Shown here piece after piece: positions 52,964 through 63,998 of a DNA stretch of 64,000 nucleotides. Source of the stretch: Oscillibacter sp. Its GTDB lineage: Bacteria; Bacillota; Clostridia; Oscillospirales; Oscillospiraceae. The position numbers and the translations under genes are program-made. Below the pieces are notes generated by a model that was not told the DNA's origin, did not search any database, and saw only the letters and a program-made list of their open reading frames with translations. Location of the stretch: NCBI GenBank assembly GCA_017482345.1, contig JAFUNB010000008.1, positions 1 through 64,000 on the forward strand, read 5' to 3'. How positions within the stretch are numbered: the stretch's first letter is position 1; each line of letters begins with the position of its first letter.

Positions 52964-53992
52964 TTAGACAGCAGCCATCTTGCGGGCCTTGGCCTCCATC
53001 TTGTTACGAACAACGTCGATGGTAACAGCCAGGATGATAACGGCACCGATCACGATGTACTGGACGTCGTTGGAAGCGCCCATCAGGTTCAGACCGTTAC
53101 GGATAACAGCCATGATCATGGCACCGATCAGGGTGCCCCAGATGGTACCCTTACCACCATTGAAGGAAGCGCCGCCGACGATGCAGGCTGCGATAGCGTC
53201 GTTATCGTAGGTCTGACCAGCGTTACCGTTGGCAGAAGCCAGACGACCAACAGACACCACGCCAGCCATACCGGCCATGAAGCCGGACAGAGCATACACG
53301 AAGGTCAGGACGTTCTTGGAGGGGATACCGGACAGGCGGGCAGCCTCGGCGTTGCCGCCGCAGCAGTAGATCTGACGGCCCAGAGCGGACTTGGTCAGGA
53401 ACACGTGGAAGATGCAGAACACGATGATGACCAGGATGAAGCTGAAGGGGATACCGGGGAAGGTAACCTTGCCGCCAGCGTCACGGACGGTACCAATGGA
53501 ACCGCCGCCGATCCACATCAGGCCATCGATGCCGGTGTTGGTGAAGCCGATGGACTTGGAGCCGGTGATAACCAGAGCCAGGCCCCACAGCACGTTCTTC
53601 ATACCCATGGTGGAAACGAAGGGATGGGGCAGATCCAGACGGGTCAGCAGCAGGCCGTTGACGATACCGGCGCAGGTGGAAACTGCCAGGCCAACCAGAA
53701 CCAGAACGATGGGGCTGGTGATGCCGAAGTTCTGAACCAGAACACCGATGGTGCAGGTGCACAGCACGCAGTTGGAACCGACGGACAGGTCGATACCAGC
53801 GGTGATCAGGCAGCACAGCATACCGGAAGCGATCAGGCAGTTGATGGATGCCTGCTTCAGGATGTTCATCAGGTTACCGACCTTCGGGAACTTATCGGGC
53901 ATGGTGATGCAGAAAATAGCGCACAGAATGATCAGTGCAGCCAGAGTGCCGAGCTTCTGCATGAGCTCCTTTGCAGAACTATTCTTTTTCAT
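52964..53992 (-). CDS. ABC importer permease, RbsC family (probable inositol)
   Basis: A 342-residue permease of the ribose/inositol type with about eight to ten membrane segments. Typical stretches are GIDLSVGSNCVLC, THPFV-like LPHPFVSTMGMKNVLWG and AACIVGGASFNGGKGTIWGTLIGA. It starts 1 bp after the ATPase gene behind AGGAG. The divergent iolE-iolB-iolG genes make myo-inositol the likely cargo (inference); ribose or xylose-type sugars use the same family. Confidence 0.9.
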   Translation of the reverse strand: MKKNSSAKELMQKLGTLAALIILCAIFCITMPDKFPKVGNLMNILKQASINCLIASGMLCCLITAGIDLSVGSNCVLCTCTIGVLVQNFGITSPIVLVLVGLAVSTCAGIVNGLLLTRLDLPHPFVSTMGMKNVLWGLALVITGSKSIGFTNTGIDGLMWIGGGSIGTVRDAGGKVTFPGIPFSFILVIIVFCIFHVFLTKSALGRQIYCCGGNAEAARLSGIPSKNVLTFVYALSGFMAGMAGVVSVGRLASANGNAGQTYDNDAIAACIVGGASFNGGKGTIWGTLIGAMIMAVIRNGLNLMGASNDVQYIVIGAVIILAVTIDVVRNKMEAKARKMAAV

Positions 53993-53993
53993 A

Positions 53994-55496
53994 TTAGTCT
54001 AACTCTCCTCCCCAGGCAGCTTTCATGATATCATCAGAGTTGAAATGCTTAGAATCGCGCTCAACATTTGCCATCACACGGCCGCCGCGCATGACCACAA
54101 CGTGGTCGCTCATTGCCAGGATCTCGGGCAGCTCGGAGGAGACCATGATGACGCACTTGCCAGCCTTGACCAGGTCGTTCATAACACGGTAAACCTCGAT
54201 CTTGGCGCCGACGTCGATACCACGGGTAGGCTCGTCGAAAATGAAGATATCAGCGTCAATGTTGACCCACTTACCGATAACCACCTTCTGCTGGTTACCG
54301 CCGGACAGCTGGCCAACCACTTCGTCCAGACTGGGAGTCTTGATCTTCAGAGACTTGACCATCTCCTTGCCAGACTCCTCGATGCGGGCCTCATCCAGGA
54401 AGGGACCATTGCTGAAGCCCTTCATGTTGGCCAGGATCAGGTTCGTACGAACGCTCTGACCCAGAACCAGGCCCTGACCCTTACGGTCTTCCGTCAGGAA
54501 TGCGATCTTATGCTTGATAGCATCCTGAGGCTTCTTTATACTAACTTTTTCGCCCTTGACATAGATCTCACCGCTGTCGATCTTGTCAGCACCGAAGATA
54601 GCGCGCATAGTCTCACTACGGCCGGCACCGACCAGACCAGCGAAACCGGTGACCTGACCGGCATGGCACTTGAAAGAAACATCATGCAGCACGCCGGCCT
54701 CATTGATGTTCTTGGCCTCCAGCCAAACCTCGCCCTTCTCGCCGAACTCCTTGGGATACAGGTTATCCAGAGTACGGCCGACCATGGCGTTGATCAGAGA
54801 GTCCTCGGTCATGTTCTCAATGTCTTCGGTAACGATGTGCTCGCCGTCACGCATAACGGTAACACGATCGCAGAGCTCAAAGAGTTCTTCCAACTTATGA
54901 GAAACGAACAGGATGGCCACGCCACGAGCCTTCAGGCTGCGGCAAACATCCATCAGCTGAGCAATTTCTTCCTTGCCCAGAGAGGAGCTAGGCTCATCCA
55001 TGATGATGAGTTTTGCGTCCAGAGAGACTGCCTTGGCAATCTCAACCATCTGCTGCAAGCCGGTACCCAGCTTGCCTGCCTCCATCTTGACATCAATTTC
55101 AGGATGGCCCAGAGTCTTCAGTGCGTCTTCTGCCTCTTTGCACATTCTGGGGTAGTCCAGCAGGAGACCTTTTTTCACGGCTCGTCCCATGAAAACATTG
55201 TCCACAACAGGCAGCTGAGGAACAATGTTCAGCTCCTGATAGACACAGGCAATACCAGCTTCTCGGGACTGGACGGGATTGCGGAAGACCTTCTTCTCGC
55301 CATCCACAAAAATCTCGCCCTCCTCGGGATTATGCACGCCAGTCAGAACCTTGATCAGGGTGGACTTACCAGCGCCATTTTCGCCGATCAGGCCGTGGAT
55401 CTCACCGGGCCTGATGCCAATAGACATGCTTTTCAATGCAACGACACCAGGAAAACGCTTGGTAACATTTTTCAATTCGACGACATATTCGCTCAT
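53994..55496 (-). CDS. ABC importer ATPase, RbsA family with two nucleotide domains
   Basis: A 500-residue duplicated ATPase. The first half has Walker A GENGAGKSTLIKVL (about residues 39-52), a signature-like KLGTGLQQMVEIAKAV and Walker B LIIMDEPSSSL. The second half has the degenerate Walker A GLVGAGRSETMRAIFG usual for RbsA, signature LSGGNQQKVVIGKW and IFIFDEPTRGID. It energises import with the permease downstream. It lies 154 bp after the binding-protein gene across a 21-bp perfect hairpin. Confidence 0.95.
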   Translation of the reverse strand: MSEYVVELKNVTKRFPGVVALKSMSIGIRPGEIHGLIGENGAGKSTLIKVLTGVHNPEEGEIFVDGEKKVFRNPVQSREAGIACVYQELNIVPQLPVVDNVFMGRAVKKGLLLDYPRMCKEAEDALKTLGHPEIDVKMEAGKLGTGLQQMVEIAKAVSLDAKLIIMDEPSSSLGKEEIAQLMDVCRSLKARGVAILFVSHKLEELFELCDRVTVMRDGEHIVTEDIENMTEDSLINAMVGRTLDNLYPKEFGEKGEVWLEAKNINEAGVLHDVSFKCHAGQVTGFAGLVGAGRSETMRAIFGADKIDSGEIYVKGEKVSIKKPQDAIKHKIAFLTEDRKGQGLVLGQSVRTNLILANMKGFSNGPFLDEARIEESGKEMVKSLKIKTPSLDEVVGQLSGGNQQKVVIGKWVNIDADIFIFDEPTRGIDVGAKIEVYRVMNDLVKAGKCVIMVSSELPEILAMSDHVVVMRGGRVMANVERDSKHFNSDDIMKAAWGGELD

Positions 55497-55563
55497 GGAA
55501 TTACCTCGTTTCTTTCCTGATTCTCGACTACAGATATGTATTCACATACCTGTGATTTTATGT

Positions 55564-55608
55564 ACTAGGAAATTTGGCGACAGAGTCTCTGTCGCCAAAT
55601 TTCCTAGT
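55564..55608. repeat. perfect 21-bp stem-loop between binding-protein and ATPase genes
   Basis: Arms 55564-55584 and 55588-55608 are exactly complementary with a 3-nt loop (GTC). It sits 43 bp past the binding-protein stop. No T-run follows on the minus strand. It would block 3' exonucleases and allow a stable, abundant binding-protein mRNA over the ATPase/permease part. Confidence 0.85.
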
Positions 55609-55650
55609 TACATTCAAATTACTTGCTGGGGTTTCGTGCTGAGCCTTGGA

Positions 55651-56646
55651 TTAGGCCAGGCTGTCCAGGTAAGCCTGGGCGTTGTCAGCGGTAACGACCA
55701 TGACGGGAGCGCTGATGACTTCGTCAACAGTCTCACCCTGCAGGGTCTTGTAAGCGGCCATGACGACCTCGTAACCCATAGCATAGGGCTGCTGGGCGAC
55801 GGTAGCCTTGACGGGCTCGTTAGCCATGATCAGCTCAACAGCGGACTTGTTGCCGTCGAAGCCAACGATGGTGATGTCGGTGATACCGGCAGACTTGCAG
55901 GCGTTCATAGCGCCGACAGCAGTATCGTCGTTGTGGCAGAAGACAACGTCGATAGCGTCGCCGTGAGCGGACAGCATATCTTCCATGGTCTTGGTGGCAC
56001 CGTCGGTGGTGTTCTGGCCAGACAGAGCAGCCAGGACCTCAACGCCCTTCTCCTCGCAAGCCTTCTCATAACCAGCGCGACGCATGTTGGAGGTGTTGTC
56101 ACCCTCCTGGCCATAGATCACGACAGCCTTGATGTCAGTGCCCAGGGTGTCGATGGCCCAGATGCCGCCCTGATAGGCAGCCTCGTCGTTCATGGTGCCG
56201 ACGAAAGAGGTCTGACCCTCGATACCAACGTTGGTATCAACAGCCAGAACGGGGATGCCCTGATCCAGAGCGGACTGCAGAGCAGCACCGGCAGCGCCGG
56301 CGTCGTTGGGAGCGCAGACGATGGCATCGCAGCCAGCACCGATCTGCTGCTCGATCATGGAAACCTGACCCTCGATGTCGGACTCAGCGCCGGGGCCAAC
56401 AACGGTAACCTTGATGCCCAGCTCAGCGGCAGCGGCATCGCAGCCATTCTTCACATAGCCCCAATACTCGGAGGCCAGGGTCTTCAGGACGACAGCGATC
56501 TCGACGTCGTCAGCAGCGGGGGTCTCAGCGGGGGTCTCGGCGGGGGTCTCAGCGGGGGTCTCGGCGGGCTTCTCTTCCTTGGCGCCGCAAGCGACCAGGG
56601 ACAGAGCCATGACCAGAGCCAGTGCCAGGGCAATAAACTTCTTCAT
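55651..56646 (-). CDS. ABC importer substrate-binding lipoprotein, RbsB family (probable inositol)
   Basis: A 331-residue periplasmic-binding-protein type 1 lipoprotein. The signal peptide ends in the lipobox LVAC with C20; a PAET repeat linker (about residues 27-42) follows, then the sugar-binding domain with VVLKTLASEYWGYVKNG, APNDAGAAGAALQSA and FCHNDDTAVGAMNA. ATG 56646 has AAAGGAG about 11 nt upstream; the longer open frame is not coding. First gene of the importer operon, with a 240-nt leader. Inositol as ligand is inferred from the divergent iol genes. Confidence 0.92.
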   Translation of the reverse strand: MKKFIALALALVMALSLVACGAKEEKPAETPAETPAETPAETPAADDVEIAVVLKTLASEYWGYVKNGCDAAAAELGIKVTVVGPGAESDIEGQVSMIEQQIGAGCDAIVCAPNDAGAAGAALQSALDQGIPVLAVDTNVGIEGQTSFVGTMNDEAAYQGGIWAIDTLGTDIKAVVIYGQEGDNTSNMRRAGYEKACEEKGVEVLAALSGQNTTDGATKTMEDMLSAHGDAIDVVFCHNDDTAVGAMNACKSAGITDITIVGFDGNKSAVELIMANEPVKATVAQQPYAMGYEVVMAAYKTLQGETVDEVISAPVMVVTADNAQAYLDSLA

Positions 56647-56893
56647 GTACTTCTTTTCTCCTTTTGAAAATATTTCCGGAGCTATGCATGGACGAAAACG
56701 TTTAGCAAATCTCCGGTCAGTCTGCTTGAATTTTAACACCAAAGTGAAAAACAAGTCAATAGCACGGCGAAAATATGTTTATTATTGCAAAATTATCAGT
56801 TGTTCTTTTGTGGGGTCTTACAAATTTTTGCAATTTACTTTTAAAAATCGGCAGCTTTTTCATTTTTTGCGGGGAAATCGTCTCGTATAGATA

Positions 56894-56922
56894 TACATAT
56901 GTCCACCAACAAAAGATGTCAA
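56894..56922 (-). promoter_or_regulatory. predicted promoter of the inositol importer operon
   Basis: Minus strand consensus TTGACA (56917-56922), 17-bp spacer, TATGTA (56894-56899). Confidence 0.7.
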
Positions 56923-57031
56923 GTTATTTTTTTGTCCGCGATGGATAGATTTTCTTGCTGACATATCTATAAAATTTTAGGGAACGCCTTTGGCTATTTC
57001 GGAAAAAATCACATTGCATATGGAAAAACCG

Positions 57032-57060
57032 TTGATTTTTAAAGGAAACGATGATAATTT
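57032..57060 (+). promoter_or_regulatory. predicted promoter of iolE-iolB-iolG
   Basis: TTGATT (57032-57037), 17-bp spacer, TAATTT (57055-57060); expected start near 57067, next to the operator candidate 57069-57082. Confidence 0.6.
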
Positions 57061-57206
57061 TTAAAGTAGCGAAAACGATTGCGCCCTATACCGCTCCAAA
57101 TGTATCCCGTCAGCGGACACAGGCGACTGTTTCAGCATCCCCGCAGCTGTCGTTTCGCTGACCGCATCTATGTGCGAATCATTATATTTTTGAGGAGGAC
57201 ATTCCC

Positions 57207-58109
57207 ATGTTCGATCAGAACAAAGTATTCCTTGGTATCGCCCCTATTGGTTGGTGCAACGATGATATGCCCGAGCTGGGCGCCGAGAACACCTTCCAGC
57301 AGATCGTCAGTGAGATGGCTCTGGCCGGCTTCACCGGCTGCGAGATCGGCAACAAGTATCCCTCCGACCCCGCTGAACTGAAGAAGGCTCTGGATCTGCG
57401 CGGCATGCGCATCGCCAGCCGCTGGTACTCTTCCTTCATCCTGACCCGTCCCATCGAGGAGGAGATCGCTGACTTCAACAAGAACCTGGACTTCCTGGAG
57501 GCCGTTGGCGCCAACCGCATCAACGTCAGTGAGCAGAGCTACTCCATCCAGGGCCAGATGGACACCCCCGTCCTGACCGGCGGCCACAAGCACGTCATGA
57601 ACGACGAGGAGTGGGACCGCTTCTGCGCCGGCCTGAACACCCTGGGCAAGATCGCCGTTGAGCGCGGCTTCAAGCTGTGCTTCCATCATCACATGGGCAC
57701 CGTCGTGCAGACCAGCGAAGAGACTGACCGCATGATGAGCAACACCGATCCCCGCTATGTGTTCCTGTGCTTCGACACCGGCCACTTCACCTTCGCCGGC
57801 GAAGATCCCCTGGTCATGCTGAAGAAGTATGTTGACCGTGTCGGCCACGTCCATCTGAAGGACATGCGTCTGCCCGTGGTCGAGGAAGTCCGCAAGAACA
57901 ACTGGAGCTTCCTGCAGGCAGTCCGCAACGGCTCCTTCACCGTTCCCGGTGACGGCGGCGTTGACTTCGATCCCGTCTTCAAGACCCTGTCCGAGGCTGG
58001 CTATGAGGGCTGGCTGCTGGTCGAGGCTGAGCAGGATCCCGCTAAGGCCAATCCTCTGGAGTATGCCATGAAGGGCCGCAAGTACATCGCTGAGCACACC
58101 GGTCTGTAA
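57207..58109 (+). CDS. iolE: myo-inosose-2 dehydratase
   Basis: A 300-residue TIM-barrel dehydratase that removes water from 2-keto-myo-inositol. It opens with IAPIGWCNDDMPELG, characteristic of IolE, and has CFHHHMGTVVQTSEE (about residues 155-169), CFDTGHFTFAG and GHVHLKDMR (about 213-221) as metal-site segments. AGGAGG lies 9 nt before ATG 57207. It is the first gene of a three-gene iol unit; a GC-rich hairpin follows it. Confidence 0.94.
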   Translation: MFDQNKVFLGIAPIGWCNDDMPELGAENTFQQIVSEMALAGFTGCEIGNKYPSDPAELKKALDLRGMRIASRWYSSFILTRPIEEEIADFNKNLDFLEAVGANRINVSEQSYSIQGQMDTPVLTGGHKHVMNDEEWDRFCAGLNTLGKIAVERGFKLCFHHHMGTVVQTSEETDRMMSNTDPRYVFLCFDTGHFTFAGEDPLVMLKKYVDRVGHVHLKDMRLPVVEEVRKNNWSFLQAVRNGSFTVPGDGGVDFDPVFKTLSEAGYEGWLLVEAEQDPAKANPLEYAMKGRKYIAEHTGL

Positions 58110-58118
58110 GAAACCCTG

Positions 58119-58140
58119 AGGGGGGAAGCAATTCCCCCCT
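58119..58140 (+). repeat. hairpin between iolE and iolB
   Basis: A 9-bp stem (58119-58127 with 58132-58140, 4-nt loop) followed by only two T. It may partly terminate or stabilise the iolE message. Confidence 0.55.
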
Positions 58141-58177
58141 TTGTGTCTTACTTTACATTTAATAGGAGATGATTCCA

Positions 58178-58978
58178 ATGACCTATTTTAGCAAGAACGC
58201 CGAGCTGAAGAACGGCTACAACGCTTATATCGATCTGGATACCGACGACATGGGCACGCTGATGGATGTGGGTCTGCTGCTGATGGAAGAGGGCGACAAG
58301 TTCGTCTTCGACGAGGCTGAAAAGGAGATCGCCGTCCTGCTGTTCTCCGGCAAGGTCACCTACGAATGGGACGGCAAGGTCGTTGAGGCCGAGCGCCCCG
58401 ACTGCTTCCACTATGAGGCCTACTGCCTGCACGCCGGCAAGGGCACCAAGATCACTCTGACCGCCCATGCTCACAGCGAGCTGTACATCCAGAAGACCTA
58501 CAACGCCAATCCCTTCGAGGCTGTTATGTACGATCCCTCCAAGATCGACGTGGAGCTGAAGGGCTACAACGGCGAGCTGAAGGGCGCCATGCAGCGCGAG
58601 ATCAAGACCTTCTTCGATCTGAGCAACGCTCCCTACTCCAACATGGTCCTGGGCGAGGTCCTGAACCACCCCGGTAAGTGGTCCTCCTATCCTCCCCATC
58701 ATCATCCCCAGCCCGAGGTGTACTTCTACCGCTTCGACTATCCCGATGGCTTCGGCGCCGGTTTCGCCAACGGCGAGATCTACCGCACCGGCCACAACGG
58801 CCTGGCTGTCATCAACCACGGCTTCCACTCCCAGACCGCCGCTCCCGGCTACGCCATGTGCTATGCCTGGGGCATCCGTCATCTGGACGGCGATCCCTGG
58901 GACAAGACCCGTATCGATGACCCCGAGCACGCCTGGCTGTGGAAGGACGACGCCAACGAGCACATCTACGAGGCCTGA
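58178..58978 (+). CDS. iolB: 5-deoxy-glucuronate isomerase
   Basis: A 266-residue bicupin IolB, which isomerises 5-deoxy-D-glucuronate to 2-deoxy-5-keto-D-gluconate. The metal-binding cupin motif is YPPHHHPQPEVYFYRF (about residues 170-185) and the partner His is in NHGFHSQTAAPGYAMCYAWG. ATG 58178 has AGGAG 9 nt upstream. It lies 68 bp after iolE. Confidence 0.94.
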   Translation: MTYFSKNAELKNGYNAYIDLDTDDMGTLMDVGLLLMEEGDKFVFDEAEKEIAVLLFSGKVTYEWDGKVVEAERPDCFHYEAYCLHAGKGTKITLTAHAHSELYIQKTYNANPFEAVMYDPSKIDVELKGYNGELKGAMQREIKTFFDLSNAPYSNMVLGEVLNHPGKWSSYPPHHHPQPEVYFYRFDYPDGFGAGFANGEIYRTGHNGLAVINHGFHSQTAAPGYAMCYAWGIRHLDGDPWDKTRIDDPEHAWLWKDDANEHIYEA

Positions 58979-59068
58979 TCCCCCCGTTCTTTTGTGATCC
59001 ATGCCGCGGGCGGCACGCTGTCCCGGCAAAAAATACCCTACTAATTAAGAAAAGGAAGGTAACTTACA

Positions 59069-60106
59069 ATGGACAAGATTCTGAAAATCGGTATCATCGG
59101 CTGCGGCGCCATCGGCCGCGATCACTGCCGCCGCATCATCGAGACCGTTCCCGGCGCTACCGTCGTGGCTGTCTCCGACTATGTTGCCGCTGCTGCTGAC
59201 GATACTGCTGCCAAGTACGGCATTAAGTCCTACGGCAATGACTGCGACGGCATGATCAAGGACGCCGACGTCGAGGCCGTCGTCATCACCTCCATCGACC
59301 CCACTCACTATGACTATGTCATGAAGACCCTGGCCGAGAAGAAGTGGTGCTTCTGCGAGAAGCCCCTGGCTCTGACCGGCAAGGAGTGCGAGGACATCAT
59401 CAATAAGGAGCTGGAGATCGGCAAGCGTCTGGTCCAGGTTGGCTTCATGCGTCGTTATGACCGCGGCTACGCCGAGATGAAGCGCATCATCGAGTCCGGC
59501 GAGATCGGCGCTCCCCTGCTGATCAAGGCCTGCCACCGCAACGTTGCTCAGGGCCCGGGCTTCAAGACCGAGAACGGTGTCACCAACGTCGCCATCCACG
59601 AGCTGGACATCTGCCGCTGGCTGCTGGGCGACGAGTATGAGGACGTTCAGTGCGTGAAGGTCCGTCAGTCCGCCAACTCCAACAAGGGCTATGACAACCC
59701 CCAGGTCATGCTGATGCGCACCAAGAACAACTGCTTCATCGACGTCGAGGTCCAGGTCGCCGACGGTTACGGCTACGACATCCAGTGCGAGGTCGTCTGC
59801 GAGAACGGCACCGTGAAGCTGCCCGATCCCTACGCTGTGGTTCGCCGCTCCCGTCCCGCTGGCTGGGACAGCCTGAACCCCGCCGAGTCCATGCCCATCA
59901 TGACCGACTGGAAGGATCGCTTCATCGAGGCTTACGACATCGAGTTCTGCAAGTGGGTTGAGTCCGTCCACGCTGACAAGCTGACCGGCCCCTCCGCTTG
60001 GGACGGCTATGTCGCCTGCGTTGCCGGTGACGCTCTGAACGCTTCCCGCGGCACCTCTTCCTTCCTGAAGGTTGAGACCATGGAGAAGCCCGAGATGTAC
60101 AAGTAA
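59069..60106 (+). CDS. iolG: inositol 2-dehydrogenase (Gfo/Idh/MocA family)
   Basis: A 345-residue NAD-dependent dehydrogenase. The Rossmann motif is GIIGCGAIGRDHCRRI (residues 7-22), followed by the family EKPLALTG (about 93-100) and HELDICRWLLGDE with the catalytic Asp/His region (about 173-185). It oxidises myo-inositol to 2-keto-myo-inositol, the first pathway step. AAAGGAAGG precedes ATG 59069. Last gene of the unit, 90 bp after iolB. Other Gfo/Idh substrates (scyllo- or chiro-inositol) are possible. Confidence 0.9.
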   Translation: MDKILKIGIIGCGAIGRDHCRRIIETVPGATVVAVSDYVAAAADDTAAKYGIKSYGNDCDGMIKDADVEAVVITSIDPTHYDYVMKTLAEKKWCFCEKPLALTGKECEDIINKELEIGKRLVQVGFMRRYDRGYAEMKRIIESGEIGAPLLIKACHRNVAQGPGFKTENGVTNVAIHELDICRWLLGDEYEDVQCVKVRQSANSNKGYDNPQVMLMRTKNNCFIDVEVQVADGYGYDIQCEVVCENGTVKLPDPYAVVRRSRPAGWDSLNPAESMPIMTDWKDRFIEAYDIEFCKWVESVHADKLTGPSAWDGYVACVAGDALNASRGTSSFLKVETMEKPEMYK

Positions 60107-60140
60107 GTCATCTCTGACTGAATCAATCTCACAACAAAGG

Positions 60141-60171
60141 CGCCCCGTCCTCAAAGGACGGGGCGTTTTTT
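60141..60171 (+). terminator. terminator of the iol unit
   Basis: A perfect 10-bp GC-rich stem (60141-60150 with 60156-60165, 5-nt loop) followed by at least six T. Confidence 0.92.
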
Positions 60172-60208
60172 CTGTTTCTTTTTGTTTTCGATTGTTTACA
60201 AAATGTCC

Positions 60209-60237
60209 TTGTTTTCTCAAATTCGGGAGGCTATGAT
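60209..60237 (+). promoter_or_regulatory. predicted promoter of the VanY-type gene
   Basis: TTGTTT (60209-60214), 17-bp spacer, TATGAT (60232-60237). Confidence 0.6.
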
Positions 60238-60297
60238 AATTATGTTCCTGCCTCACATATGCGTCAGGCCGATCTTCGGCCGGAAAGGACATGCCCC

Positions 60298-61065
60298 TTG
60301 CTGATCAAACGTACATTGGCCCTGCTGCTGAGCGCACTGCTGCTGACCACAGCGGCACTGGCCTCCAAAGAGCCTGAAGATATCCCACCCGCCGCGGAGC
60401 CGGAAATCACCCAAACCGCCGTCCCCGCGGACGAGACGTGGAAAACCCTGCTGGTGAACCCGTGGAATCCCCTGCCGGAGGATTTTTCCGTGGAGTTGGT
60501 GGCGCTGAAAAACGGTCTGACGGTGGACAAGCGGATCTACGACGATCTGAACGCCATGCTGACGGACTGCCGCCAGGCCGGTCTGCAGCCCGTTGTTTGC
60601 TCCGCCTACCGCCCTCTCGCCACCCAGACCCGGCTGTACAACAACAAGGTGGCCCGGCTGCGGGCCGTTGGCTACAGCTGGGAAACCGCCAGGACCGAGG
60701 CCGCCCGCTGGGTGGCCGTGCCCGGCACCAGCGAGCACCACACCGGTCTGGCGCTGGATATCGTGTCCATCCACTACCAGCACCTGACGGAGCAGCAGGC
60801 CCAGACAGCGGAGCAGCAGTGGCTGATGGAGCACTGCTGGGAATATGGCTTCATTCTCCGCTATCCGGCGGACAAATGTGACATCACCGGCATCGGCTAT
60901 GAGCCCTGGCACTACCGCTATGTAGGCCGGGAGACCGCCGCCGCCATCCGGGAGAGCGGCCTTTGTCTGGAGGAGTATCTGTCTCAACCGGCAGAAGCTG
61001 CCTCCGCGCCCGAACCCGCAGAAGAACTTCCTCCCCAGCCAATCCACGGTTCCATACGAGATTGA
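60298..61065 (+). CDS. D-alanyl-D-alanine carboxypeptidase, VanY family
   Basis: A 255-residue exported zinc peptidase that trims peptidoglycan stem peptides. It has an N-terminal signal peptide (LIKRTLALLLSALLLTTAALA), then the M15B domain with VVCSAYRPLATQTRLYN (about residues 98-114), the zinc motif GTSEHHTGLALDIV (about 142-155) and the second zinc His in YEPWHYRYVG (about 200-209). The start is TTG 60298, 8 nt after AAAGGA; an upstream ATG at 60259 lacks a ribosome site. A Pro-rich tail of about 35 residues ends the protein. Single-gene unit. Confidence 0.9.
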   Translation: MLIKRTLALLLSALLLTTAALASKEPEDIPPAAEPEITQTAVPADETWKTLLVNPWNPLPEDFSVELVALKNGLTVDKRIYDDLNAMLTDCRQAGLQPVVCSAYRPLATQTRLYNNKVARLRAVGYSWETARTEAARWVAVPGTSEHHTGLALDIVSIHYQHLTEQQAQTAEQQWLMEHCWEYGFILRYPADKCDITGIGYEPWHYRYVGRETAAAIRESGLCLEEYLSQPAEAASAPEPAEELPPQPIHGSIRD

Positions 61066-61089
61066 GGCAGCAGACGCTGCCTCTTTTTT
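61064..61089 (+). terminator. terminator of the VanY-type gene
   Basis: A perfect 8-bp stem (61064-61071 with 61076-61083) overlapping the stop codon, followed by six T. Confidence 0.85.
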
Positions 61090-61103
61090 GTCCCCAAAAC
61101 ACA

Positions 61104-61138
61104 GAACGGCCGGCAGAGCGCTGCTCTGCCGGCCGTTC
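61104..61138. terminator. long GC-rich hairpin after clpC
   Basis: A perfect 16-bp stem (61104-61119 with 61123-61138, 3-nt loop) just past the clpC stop. The T-run on the minus strand is poor (TGTGTTTTG), so it is a probable but atypical clpC terminator. Confidence 0.7.
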
Positions 61139-61153
61139 CCTTGCGTATTTTGT

Positions 61154-63616
<2,463 letters not shown>

Positions 63617-63653
63617 CGTCGTCTACCTCCCTTTCTGGGAAATCCAAAGTCTG

Positions 63654-63998
63654 TTACTTGCTCTCGTCCGCTTCCAGTGCGCGGATCTCGTCACGCAGCT
63701 GGGCAGCCCGTTCAAAGTCCTCCCGACCGACAGCCCGCTTCATCTCCAGCCGCAGAGCGTTCATCTGCCGCATGCGGGAGAAGCGGTTCTGCTCCTCCTG
63801 ATCCACCAGATCGTTCTGCTTTTTCTGCGGCTCCTGGGTCTCCTGTTTCTGTTGGACAGGAGAGGCGTGCAGAGCCGGCATATCGGCGAAGAAATCCTCA
63901 AAGGGATCCTCCAACAGCCAGCGGCTGCGGCCCAGCAGACTGGGCATGGGAGAGAAAAAGTCGTCGAAGAGACCGTTTTTGCCGAAGAAGCTTTGCAT
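63654..63998 (-). CDS. UVR-motif protein upstream of clpC
   Basis: A 114-residue protein, possibly truncated by the window edge (ATG 63998 is the first in view; its ribosome site lies outside). The N-terminus is Phe-rich (MQSFFGKNGLFDDFFSP), the middle is Gln/Lys-rich, and the C-terminus is a UVR motif (MKRAVGREDFERAAQLRDEIRALE, about residues 86-109). In Firmicutes a UVR protein, McsA, sits in ctsR-mcsA-mcsB-clpC. This one lacks the McsA zinc-finger cysteines in what can be seen, and no mcsB lies between it and clpC. It may be a reduced ClpC adaptor (inference). Confidence 0.8.
   Translation of the reverse strand: MQSFFGKNGLFDDFFSPMPSLLGRSRWLLEDPFEDFFADMPALHASPVQQKQETQEPQKKQNDLVDQEEQNRFSRMRQMNALRLEMKRAVGREDFERAAQLRDEIRALEADESK

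Larger units (their letters stand above)
56647..57206. other. 560-bp divergent regulatory region of the inositol genes
   Basis: No gene here. It carries the minus-strand importer promoter and the plus-strand iolE promoter (listed separately) and is AT-rich. LacI-type operator candidates with a GAAAACG-WTT core lie at 56691-56706 and 57069-57082; the second is directly at the predicted iolE transcription start. A further AAACGAT lies at 57045-57051 in the iolE promoter spacer. Confidence 0.55.
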
